Of a DNA stretch of 64,000 bases, positions 10,897 to 18,806 are shown piece by piece. Source of the DNA: Bacillota bacterium (GTDB taxonomy: Bacteria; Sysuimicrobiota; Sysuimicrobiia; Sysuimicrobiales; Segetimicrobiaceae). The notes below the pieces were generated by a model. That model saw only the letters and a program-made list of their open reading frames with translations, made no database searches and was not told where the DNA came from. Positions within the stretch are counted from its first letter, which is position 1. Every line of letters starts with the position of its first letter. The stretch covers positions 1 to 64,000 of the forward strand of contig JAJPJL010000037.1 in NCBI GenBank assembly GCA_021324255.1. The letters run 5' to 3'. The translations under genes were made by a program, and so were the position numbers.

Positions 10897-11199
10897 TCAG
10901 CGCATCGCGGCCGCCTCGTGGTCGCGCCGGACGAACCGGTAGAACCGGCTCAACCGGCCCGGGCCGGTCTCTTCCTGGTATAGGAACCCCCAGTGCGCGG
11001 CGTCGAACGCGTGGAAAAACTCATCCCACGTGATCGGCTTGAGCGCCGCCTTGATGCGGTACTCGGGAAAGTCGATGCGCAGACTCGACGCGCGGCGCCG
11101 CCGGCTCACCCCGCCGACGGTCGCCGGCCTGCCGCCCCGGCGCTCGACCCACCGTCTGATCTCGCCGTGATCCACCGTGTATCTGACCGTGTCTGCCAT
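10897..11199 (-). CDS. Conserved small hypothetical protein (about 100 aa)
   Basis: HGEIRRWVERRGGRPATV...LRIDFPEYRIKAALKPITWDEFFHAFDAAHWGFLYQEE, a recurring small-protein family pattern. Confidence 0.75.
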   Translation of the reverse strand: MADTVRYTVDHGEIRRWVERRGGRPATVGGVSRRRRASSLRIDFPEYRIKAALKPITWDEFFHAFDAAHWGFLYQEETGPGRLSRFYRFVRRDHEAAAMR

Positions 11200-11350
11200 A
11201 CGCCTAGCCCGGCGACTCGTGGTGTCTCAGTGCCGCCCGCGCGTGTCGATCGGGGTGTTGCCTGTTCTACGTAGAACCTACCCATCGCGCGCACCCTGAA
11301 ACGACGCGCGCTCCGCCAGGCCGCGCCGCGTGGGCTTGTGACGCGCGCCG

Positions 11351-11512
11351 TTACGTCCGGCGGCGCCGCGGTTTCTTCGGCGCGCGCCGGCCGGCCAGCC
11401 GCGCCAGCACGCGAACCGATCGCCCCGATACCCGCATCTCCCGCCGCTTTGCGCGTCTCGCATCGCGGCGCGCTGCGTGAAGGTCGGGAGCCCCGGACTG
11501 TGGGCGCGGCAT
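11351..11512 (-). CDS. Small, very basic hypothetical protein (53 aa)
   Basis: GGGAGG at good spacing from ATG; MPRPQSGAPDLHAARRDARRAKRREMRVSGRSVRVLARLAGRRAPKKPRRRRT. Confidence 0.4.
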   Translation of the reverse strand: MPRPQSGAPDLHAARRDARRAKRREMRVSGRSVRVLARLAGRRAPKKPRRRRT

Positions 11513-11752
11513 CGGCGTCCTCCCTTGCCATCGGATCTCGCTCGCCGCGTTACCCTGCCTCCGCGGCGCGCGCCGTGGTACCATCTACTCGGCACGCGGC
11601 GCCGTGCGGGAACTTCGGCGCCGTGCCCGGCGTTCTTGCGGAACGGGGCTCGCGCCCGGCCGGCGCGGCGCCGCCGTTCCGCTCGCAAACCACGCGACTT
11701 CGCAACGCGCAGGACAGGCAGAAGCCGGCCGGGCCGCTGACCGCGGCTCGCC

Positions 11753-13264
11753 GTGGGAGGGAACGCGTACATGGGCGCGAGCGCATGGTCCCGCGGCACG
11801 GCGGCCGCCGTGACGCTGGTCTTCGCGGTCTGCTTGAGCGGGAGGCCGTCCCCTGCGACGGGCGATCCCTCGGACTCCGCCGCCGGCGCCGGCGAGACGT
11901 CGGTGCTCGTCAGCGGGATCCCGCTCGGCGCGAGTATCCCCCCCGACTTTCTCGGATTTAGCTTCGAGACCTCCGCGCTCGACACCGGCGTGTTCGCCCC
12001 GAACCATCCCGTGCTCGTCCGATTGCTTGCCAACCTCGGCCCGGGCATCGCGCGCTTCGGAGGGAACACGCTCGACCAATCCGCGTGGGCGCCCGCGGGC
12101 AGCTTCGAGAGCGCGACGTCCACGGTCACGGCGGCCGACCTTCAACGGATGTTCGACCTCACGCGGGAAGCGGGATGGCGCGTGGTGTTGGGCCTCAACC
12201 TTGGCCACTACGATCCCGAGGCCGCCGCCAGCGAGGCGGCCGCGGCGGCGCTGTTGGGGGCGCGATCGCTGCTGGCGTTTGAATTCGGCAATGAACCGGA
12301 CCTCTACGTTCGCACATACGCGGGCGCGCTGCGCCCGTCCACGTACGGCGTGCCGGACTATCTGCGCGAATGGCAAGGCTACCTTCGCGCCGTGCGGCAG
12401 CGGGTCCCCGGCGCCCGCATTGTCGGCCCGAGCATCGCGGGCACACCGGCGGGCGTCGAGATCCTGCGCCAGCTCGCCGAGGCCGAGCGCGACGAGATCA
12501 TGTTCGCCACGTCCCACCACTACCCGCTGGGGGCCCCGGTGACGGACCCGCTATCGCCCGCCTATGCCAGCATTCCGAACCTCGTCTCCGCAACACTCCG
12601 TGCCCGGGAGATCGACGAGATCGGCGGATGGGTGCGGACGGTGACGGACGCGGGTCAGTCGCTGCGGCTCACGGAGACCAACTCCGTATTCGGCGGCGGG
12701 AAGCACGGCGTGAGCGACACCCTGGCCGGCGCGCTGTGGACCGTCGATTACCTGTTCCGCGTCGCCCAGCTCGGCGTGATCGGCGTCAACCTGCACGCGA
12801 CGCTGGAACACTGCGGCGGGTACACGCCGATCTGCGCCCCCACGCTGGCGGATGCACGGGCCGACCGCTTCCGGGTCCAACCCAACTACTACGCCCTCCT
12901 GCTCTTCCACCTCGCCGCCCAGGGTCGGTTCATCCCGACCAAGGTCACGCCCAACCCGTACGTCACGGCGTACGCCACGCGCGGCTCCGACAGCGCGACG
13001 CGCGTCACCCTCGTCAACTTCGGCCCGCAGCCCGCGACCGTCAGGCTGCGCGTCATCGACGCCCCGCCCGCCGGGTCGGGGGAGATCACGCGGCTCCGCG
13101 GGCCTGCGCTCGAGGCCACAGACGGCGTCACGCTGGACGGGGCGGCCGTCGCTCCGGATGGAACACTGACCCCGGGGCCGGCGAGCCCGTGGACCGTCGT
13201 AGGAGGCAGGACCACCATCACGCTCGGCGGCGCGAGCGCCACGCTCCTCACGCTCGCGCCCTGA
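11753..13264 (+). CDS. Secreted glycoside hydrolase, GH79/heparanase-like
   Basis: Signal peptide; LARFGGNTLDQSAW-type and FEFGNEPDLY (acid/base NEP) motifs; C-terminal beta domain. Start could be 11771. Confidence 0.78.
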   Translation: MGGNAYMGASAWSRGTAAAVTLVFAVCLSGRPSPATGDPSDSAAGAGETSVLVSGIPLGASIPPDFLGFSFETSALDTGVFAPNHPVLVRLLANLGPGIARFGGNTLDQSAWAPAGSFESATSTVTAADLQRMFDLTREAGWRVVLGLNLGHYDPEAAASEAAAAALLGARSLLAFEFGNEPDLYVRTYAGALRPSTYGVPDYLREWQGYLRAVRQRVPGARIVGPSIAGTPAGVEILRQLAEAERDEIMFATSHHYPLGAPVTDPLSPAYASIPNLVSATLRAREIDEIGGWVRTVTDAGQSLRLTETNSVFGGGKHGVSDTLAGALWTVDYLFRVAQLGVIGVNLHATLEHCGGYTPICAPTLADARADRFRVQPNYYALLLFHLAAQGRFIPTKVTPNPYVTAYATRGSDSATRVTLVNFGPQPATVRLRVIDAPPAGSGEITRLRGPALEATDGVTLDGAAVAPDGTLTPGPASPWTVVGGRTTITLGGASATLLTLAP

Positions 13265-13374
13265 GCCGCGCCGGGGCGGCTTGCCCGGCTTGACGGAGGA
13301 CCGGTCTGTCGCCGCTCCGAACCGGGCGGCCCGGACCGACGTATCTAACCGCAGACGGCTCGGGAGGTACACCG

Positions 13375-13578
13375 ATGCCACCGGCTGCGCTCAACTGGGT
13401 CATGGTCGGGGCGGTGATCATCGTGGCCTGGCGGCTGCTGCCCCCGGCGCAGGCCTGCGTGGCCACGATCGTGTGCGCCGGCACCCTGTGGCTCAGGTTG
13501 CACCCGGTCATGGCCGCACACTTGCTGACCGCGGTCGGGCGCCTGGGAGACGCCGCCGACCCGCTGCGGCACTGGTAA
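13375..13578 (+). CDS. Small membrane protein
   Basis: RBS GGGAGG 8 nt before ATG; MPPAALNWVMVGAVIIVAWRLLPPAQACVATIVCAGTLWLRL. Confidence 0.5.
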   Translation: MPPAALNWVMVGAVIIVAWRLLPPAQACVATIVCAGTLWLRLHPVMAAHLLTAVGRLGDAADPLRHW

Positions 13579-13709
13579 TCACCGAGTCTTCATGCGCCGG
13601 GCCGGCGCGGCCCCTGCCGGGCGCGCCGGCCCGGCACGCGTGAACCAACCGGCGCCCCTCCACGTGTGCTTGAAAGGATCGCTCGCGCGCGAGGGGATCG
13701 ACGAACGTC

Positions 13710-13856
13710 ATGCTGGAATCGCTGCTGCACGGCGCGGTCAGGCTTGTGGGGTGGCAGTGGTCGCCGTATCTCGTGACGCTGGTGCCGGCCGCGCTGCTCT
13801 CCGCGATCATCTTGCTCGGCGCCGGCGGACGGCTCAGGCGTCGCGGTCATGGATAG
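13710..13856 (+). CDS. Small single-TM protein (48 aa)
   Basis: MLESLLHGAVRLVGWQWSPYLVTLVPAALLSAIILLGAGGRLRRRGHG*; hydrophobic segment with basic C-tail. Confidence 0.4.
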   Translation: MLESLLHGAVRLVGWQWSPYLVTLVPAALLSAIILLGAGGRLRRRGHG

Positions 13857-13893
13857 CGGGATCGACGCCTGATCCTGCGGGCGCGCGGACGCG

Positions 13894-14148
13894 TTACGTG
13901 GCGCCGCGACGCTGCCTCCCGCGCGCCTTACGGCGGTTGAGCACCTCGGCGATGCGGCACAGCAGCGCGTCGCTCGGCCGCGCGCGGCCGTTGATGATCT
14001 GGTTCAGGTGCGACGCGCTCACCCCGGCTTCCATCGCGATCGCCGAACGGCTGACTCCGGCCGCGTCGCACCACGCGCGGAGCTCTTGGACGACGGCGGG
14101 GACCGGGCGTGCGTCCGAGCGGATGTGTGTCGAGCGTAATCGCGTCAT
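13894..14148 (-). CDS. XRE-type helix-turn-helix protein
   Basis: GVSRSAIAMEAGVSASHLNQIINGRARPSDALLCRIAEVLN HTH pattern. Confidence 0.85.
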   Translation of the reverse strand: MTRLRSTHIRSDARPVPAVVQELRAWCDAAGVSRSAIAMEAGVSASHLNQIINGRARPSDALLCRIAEVLNRRKARGRQRRGAT

Positions 14149-14194
14149 GTCGAACCGTTCCGTGGTTGCCCGCGACCGCCGGCGCCGGCCGTCC

Positions 14195-14461
14195 TTACGA
14201 GGAACCCCCAGGGGCGTCCGCTCGCGACCGGCCCGCCGCGGCTCGCGGCCCGGCGGCGGAAACGAGCGCCTCGCGCGCCACGAGCGGCTGGTACGCCGCC
14301 ACCGCGGACAGCCTCAGCAGCCATTGATGGTACCGTGTCGCGGCGCCCTCGTCGAACGTCGGGACCATCCGATCGGCGCGGCCCGCAGCGGCCCTGCGGC
14401 CGGTCGCGGTCCCCGGCTCCGACCGCCGTTGCCGTACACCCTGCCGCCACAACCCTCTCAT
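14195..14461 (-). CDS. Small hypothetical protein upstream of XRE gene
   Basis: ATG after AGGTGA; MVPTFDEGAATRYHQWLLRLSAVAAYQPLVAREALVSAAG segment. Confidence 0.5.
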   Translation of the reverse strand: MRGLWRQGVRQRRSEPGTATGRRAAAGRADRMVPTFDEGAATRYHQWLLRLSAVAAYQPLVAREALVSAAGPRAAAGRSRADAPGGSS

Positions 14462-14527
14462 CGCGTCACCTGCAGCGGAACCTAGGCGATGTGATCTCGC
14501 TCGAAGCCGGTCATGCTCACATGCCAC

Positions 14528-14622
14528 CCGTGACATACATACCACATTGAGCGCGCCATGTGCCGCGCAACGAGGTTTCGTGACGCGGGAATGTGCGGTC
14601 GATTCGCGGCTCGTCCGTTCGA
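14528..14622 (-). promoter_or_regulatory. Copy A of a duplicated ~95-nt intergenic element
   Basis: Gapless alignment to 18468-18562, 72/95 identical by hand count; upstream of 14195-14461. Confidence 0.7.
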
Positions 14623-14668
14623 CGCGCGCCGCAGATCCAAATAGGGAGCGAGGCGGCTCGAGCGAGGA

Positions 14669-15250
14669 TCAGTACCTGCAAGGCCCGCCGCCGGCGGCGG
14701 CGAGGCACGCCACTTCCCCGCTCGCGCGCACCGCGATCGTCCTGGAGCCGGCGTTGTTCGCGATGACGATCGTTTGGTCCGTCGAGTACGGCGTCCCCGT
14801 GGTGTCGTCCGGCATGCCCTGACAGGTGAACAGCAGCTGGTCCGACGGGAACGACGCGCTCGCGACGGTGAGACCGGACGGCAGCTGGTCTGTCTCGACG
14901 GTCGACCAGGTGCCGGCGACCGGGATCGCGCACCGATTTGCCACGGCGCCTCCCGCCGGTGACAGCGTCTGCACCGTGTACGTCCCGCTCGCCGTGGTGA
15001 AGGACACCAGCGTCAGGTAGTGCTCGGTTCGCGCGCGATCCGCGGCCGCGCGGAGGGCGGCGGTCAGTTGCTGCGCGCCGAGGTCAAGGTTGCGGGATGC
15101 CTGATATCCCTGGAGCAGCGGAATCGCCGCCACCAGCAGGACGGCGATGATCGCGAGTGCGACCATCAGCTCGACCAGGCTGAGCCCGCCCTCGCGGCCC
15201 CGGGCCGCATGCCGCCGACGCGTCCCCGCGATGCCGGTCACACCACGCAC
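14669..15250 (-). CDS. Prepilin, GspH/FimT-like
   Basis: Type IV prepilin N-terminus REGGLSLVELMVALAIIAVLLVAAIPLLQGYQ. Confidence 0.9.
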   Translation of the reverse strand: MRGVTGIAGTRRRHAARGREGGLSLVELMVALAIIAVLLVAAIPLLQGYQASRNLDLGAQQLTAALRAAADRARTEHYLTLVSFTTASGTYTVQTLSPAGGAVANRCAIPVAGTWSTVETDQLPSGLTVASASFPSDQLLFTCQGMPDDTTGTPYSTDQTIVIANNAGSRTIAVRASGEVACLAAAGGGPCRY

Positions 15251-15260
15251 GGCCGCGCCC

Positions 15261-17411
15261 TCAGTACACTTCGCGCCAACCGGCCCGGCTGGCGCTCGTG
15301 TCGAAGAGGTTGTTGATCGTGGCGGTGTACTGCAGGGCCACCGGGAAGTACGGGGGCACCGCCTGCCCGTTGAGCGGCCGGGAATCGAACACGATATTTT
15401 GGTTGTAGCCGCTCGCGAGGCCGTTGCCGTTGAAGGTGCCGGTGTAGCCCGCGTAATACGAGATCTGGCCCCCCAGGTTGTTCCAGCAGCCGCCGTCGGG
15501 CTGCCACTGTCCGCCGCACGTGGAACTGCCGGTGTTGGAATAGACCGACCCGTAGTTGGTCACGCCGATCTGGCCGCCCCCGGACATGACGAACGCGTCC
15601 GTCGTCAAGGTCGGCGGCGCGTTCGTGACCATCACGTTGCCGGTCGCCGAGTAGATGCCGAGAATGTTCGCGGGCTGCGCGCCGCTGGACGCCGGCTGTG
15701 TCTGGTAGATGATATTCTCGTCGATGTTGATGTCGCCGCCGGCGGCAACGTCCAGGGCCGTGTTCGACTGGATGCACGAGCCGACCAGGCTCGTATTGTT
15801 GGGATTCTGGCCGAGATCGCTGCTATCTCCGGGGCACGATGACGACGAGTTCACGGTCCGCCCGCCGAGCGCGGCGATGCTGCCGCTCGTGTAGATCATG
15901 CCGTTGGGCTGGCCGGCGTAGGTCGCCGTGGAGGTGCTTTGGCCGCCCCCCGTGAGGGTCTGCACGGTCGCGACCGTCGTCTGGTTGGCCGTCTGGTTGA
16001 TCGTGATCGTGACCACCTGGGTCCTGACCTGGGCCGACGGGTTGGTCTGCGTCACGGTGATGACCTGGTTACCGCTCCCGTCGATGGAGAAGCTCATGCC
16101 GGTCAGGTTACTGTCCTGGATGTAGACCCCGCCGTTGAGCGTCGCCGGCGATCCGGCCGCCGGCAGGTAGACTCCGTTTGGCGGGGGGTTGGTGCTGCAC
16201 GTATTCGAGCACAGACCCAGGTCTTGATTGATCTCCTGGTTCGTGACGGCCGACGTGTCCCCGGGATTCCCGCCGATCGCCGCGCGGATCTGGCTGTAGG
16301 CGTTCCCGGGCATCGGCACCATGTTCGCCAGCCGGTTGAAATTCGCCCCGCCCTGCATGTAGGTCGGATTGTCGGCCGAACACGGAGTGCTTCCCGTGTG
16401 CCGCGGGGAGCACCAATCCGCGATGTCCTGCGGGTTGCCGTTGTTGTAGAAGTGCACGTAGCCTTGCGATGCCTGCGTGCCGGCCACGCACTGGCCGTTC
16501 TGGTAGCTGAAACTGTAGTTGGCGCTGCCCACGGAGCTGTCGAAGACGGGGTCGCCCGCCAGCCACAACTCCCCGTTCGTAAACACCGGGCCGTTGAAGA
16601 CGTTGCCGGTCGTAAAGTACCCGTTGTTCGTGCACTGGCCGTTGCTCGGCGGCGGGCCGAAGAAGTTCGAGAAGAACGCGTAGTCGGCGAAGCTGCCGGG
16701 TGCGATCGTCACGTCAAAGTCCTTCTGCACCTGGACCTGGCGCGTCGCCTGCAGCGAGACGCCGCGGGACAGTACCGCGTACGTGAAGTAAAAGGTATAG
16801 GAATAGGCCGTCGCCGGGCCGGACCGCTTGATGTAGACGCCCCCAACCTGCCGGGGCGTGATCGTCACCTTGGCCGTGTACGAACCGTCCCCGAGTGATT
16901 GCACCTGGTCGCCCGTGTAGAGCGCGAGGTACATCGTCGGGTAGTTCGCCACCTGGCTGACCACCTCGTAGGTCGCAGGCGCCGAGCCGCCGGTCCAGGT
17001 GCTGTTCCAGCTGGCGTTGGTGAGCGTGTTGCAGCAGGTGTTCGAGCTGCTCTTGAATCCCGCGTAGTTCAGAATGGCGAGCGGCGCGTTGTTCGCGTAG
17101 ATCGTGGCCAGGTCGGCGGCGAGCTGGGTCTGCCCGCCCGCAACGGTTTGGGCGTTCTGCAAGCTCTCCACGAGCTGGTAGACGGCTTCGCGGCCCACGG
17201 TCGCGCCGCCGTCGGCCAGGTACAGGGCGTCCGCAGCCGCGCGCTGCCCCCGGCTCAGGATGACTTCCTTGCCCGCCAAATCGAGCACGAGCAGCACGAG
17301 CGCCGAAATCACGAAGATGATCGCCAGCACGGTCACGAGCGCCAGGCCGCCCTCCGCGGCCGCACGGCCGGGGTGCCAGCGTCGCCGCAGCACAGAGCGC
17401 AGGTGTCTCAC
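15261..17411 (-). CDS. Large PilX-like pilus assembly/minor pilin protein (about 716 aa)
   Basis: GTG start after GGGAGGGG; EGGLALVTVLAIIFVISALVLLVLDLAGKE...ADALYLADGGATVGREAVYQL; lies between prepilin genes. Confidence 0.8.
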   Translation of the reverse strand: MRHLRSVLRRRWHPGRAAAEGGLALVTVLAIIFVISALVLLVLDLAGKEVILSRGQRAAADALYLADGGATVGREAVYQLVESLQNAQTVAGGQTQLAADLATIYANNAPLAILNYAGFKSSSNTCCNTLTNASWNSTWTGGSAPATYEVVSQVANYPTMYLALYTGDQVQSLGDGSYTAKVTITPRQVGGVYIKRSGPATAYSYTFYFTYAVLSRGVSLQATRQVQVQKDFDVTIAPGSFADYAFFSNFFGPPPSNGQCTNNGYFTTGNVFNGPVFTNGELWLAGDPVFDSSVGSANYSFSYQNGQCVAGTQASQGYVHFYNNGNPQDIADWCSPRHTGSTPCSADNPTYMQGGANFNRLANMVPMPGNAYSQIRAAIGGNPGDTSAVTNQEINQDLGLCSNTCSTNPPPNGVYLPAAGSPATLNGGVYIQDSNLTGMSFSIDGSGNQVITVTQTNPSAQVRTQVVTITINQTANQTTVATVQTLTGGGQSTSTATYAGQPNGMIYTSGSIAALGGRTVNSSSSCPGDSSDLGQNPNNTSLVGSCIQSNTALDVAAGGDINIDENIIYQTQPASSGAQPANILGIYSATGNVMVTNAPPTLTTDAFVMSGGGQIGVTNYGSVYSNTGSSTCGGQWQPDGGCWNNLGGQISYYAGYTGTFNGNGLASGYNQNIVFDSRPLNGQAVPPYFPVALQYTATINNLFDTSASRAGWREVY

Positions 17412-17442
17412 GATTCCCCTCCCTCGTGCGGATCGGTGCCGC

Positions 17443-17964
17443 TCACCAGCTGCACGGGTTCGTCGCTTGGAGCGTGTTGCGTGGGAAGACCGTCGTCGTG
17501 AACGTCCGCGTTTGCGCGCCGGCCGTCGCCGTGATGGTGAGGGCCAGCTCGCCGCCGTTCCAGGTCGGGCCGAACGCCGTGATGTCCGCGCCCACCTCGG
17601 ACGCCGCCGGCGCGGCCCCGGCCGGCGGGCCGGCGGCGCGGGTGACCGTGGCCCCGCTCTGCGCGTACGTGACGCAGTAGTCGGACGCCGATACGGCGTT
17701 GCCGGCCGGCACGTGAATCTCGACGGAGCTTCCGGTGACCCTGATGTAGTCGGCCCAGCGCGCCTCCTCGACGATGCGCTCCAGCACATACCGCGCGTTC
17801 TGCTGCACCTGGAAGAAGTTGTCGGTCAGCCTGGACGACTGCGCCTGCGTGCTGAGGAGCGCAAAGATGCCGCCCGCGGCGATGGAGAACACCGCCATCG
17901 CCACCATCATCTCGACAAGGGTGACGCCGCGCACGCCCCGCGGGCCGGCGGCGGATGCGCTCAC
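17443..17964 (-). CDS. Prepilin, PilW-like
   Basis: GVTLVEMMVAMAVFSIAAGGIFALLSTQAQSSRLTDNFFQVQQNARY. Confidence 0.88.
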   Translation of the reverse strand: MSASAAGPRGVRGVTLVEMMVAMAVFSIAAGGIFALLSTQAQSSRLTDNFFQVQQNARYVLERIVEEARWADYIRVTGSSVEIHVPAGNAVSASDYCVTYAQSGATVTRAAGPPAGAAPAASEVGADITAFGPTWNGGELALTITATAGAQTRTFTTTVFPRNTLQATNPCSW

Positions 17965-18416
17965 GGGCCCACCACCGTGGTCAGGCTGACCTCGGGCGCC
18001 GTGCCGCCGCCGAGGTACACGGTAGCGGTGATCGTCTCGAAGTTCATGGTGCCGTTCGTCGAGACCGAGGTCTGAAGCTGATACGGTGTTCCGGACACCG
18101 CGGCGCGGGCCTGGGCGGGCACCGGAAAGGTGCCTGAGGCGGTCGTTTCACGCGCCGTCTCGAGCGCCTGGCGGGCAATGTTGGTCGCGGCCGTCAACTC
18201 GTTCGTCTGTGAGGCCTGGCCCATGCTCCAATCAAACCCGGCCATCAGCGGCACCAGCACGAGGGCGAGGATGCCGAGCGCCACCATGATCTCCACCAGC
18301 GTGAAGCCCCCCTGGCATCCCTCGGACGGGCGGCGCCGCCTATGCGCCCGCCCCGCGGGGCGCGTCATCTGCCCCGGTGCGAAAGACTGGTGTTTCCGCG
18401 TTCGCAGCGCCGGCAT
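17961..18416 (-). CDS. Prepilin, PilV-like
   Basis: QGGFTLVEIMVALGILALVLVPLMAGFDWSM; ATG at 18416 after a G-rich RBS. Confidence 0.88.
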   Translation of the reverse strand: MPALRTRKHQSFAPGQMTRPAGRAHRRRRPSEGCQGGFTLVEIMVALGILALVLVPLMAGFDWSMGQASQTNELTAATNIARQALETARETTASGTFPVPAQARAAVSGTPYQLQTSVSTNGTMNFETITATVYLGGGTAPEVSLTTVVGP

Positions 18417-18467
18417 CGGTCGGTCCCCCCTTTCGCGTCGGTGCGTTCCGGGCGAGCATTCCGAGTA

Positions 18468-18562
18468 CCGTGAGATACATACCAAAGTAAGCGAGACAAG
18501 TGCCGTCCCAAGCGGTTTTGTGACGGCACAATGTGCGTTCGATTTGTCCTTCGTCCGTTCGA
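18468..18562 (-). promoter_or_regulatory. Copy B of the duplicated ~95-nt element, upstream of the prepilin operon
   Basis: Gapless alignment to 14528-14622; contains perfect 8-bp hairpin GTGCCGTC/GACGGCAC. Confidence 0.7.
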
Positions 18563-18806
18563 TTCAAAGCCGATCTCGGGAACGGCGCGTTGCGTCGGTC
18601 GCGCGTCACTGCACCGTCTTAGCAATGTAGGATTTCTGCCGCGTGGCGCGCTCGCCGGCGGGCCCGACCGGCGCCGCGGCGCGCCGCCCGAGAGGGACGC
18701 CGTCTCCGGCCGGCGAACGCGCAGTCGCTGACGGCCCGCCCCATGCGGGCGCGGCCGCCCGGCCCGGGCGCCGCGAGTCGCTACCCACGGCGAGAAAGGC
18801 GGAGCG

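Noticed and set aside
18468-18562. c-di-GMP or cGAMP (GEMM-I) riboswitch in front of the pilin operon
   Set aside because: Superficial AAACC and GGGACG strings exist in copy B, but GGGACG is not conserved in copy A and the GEMM three-way junction cannot be assembled; kept only as an unclassified element.
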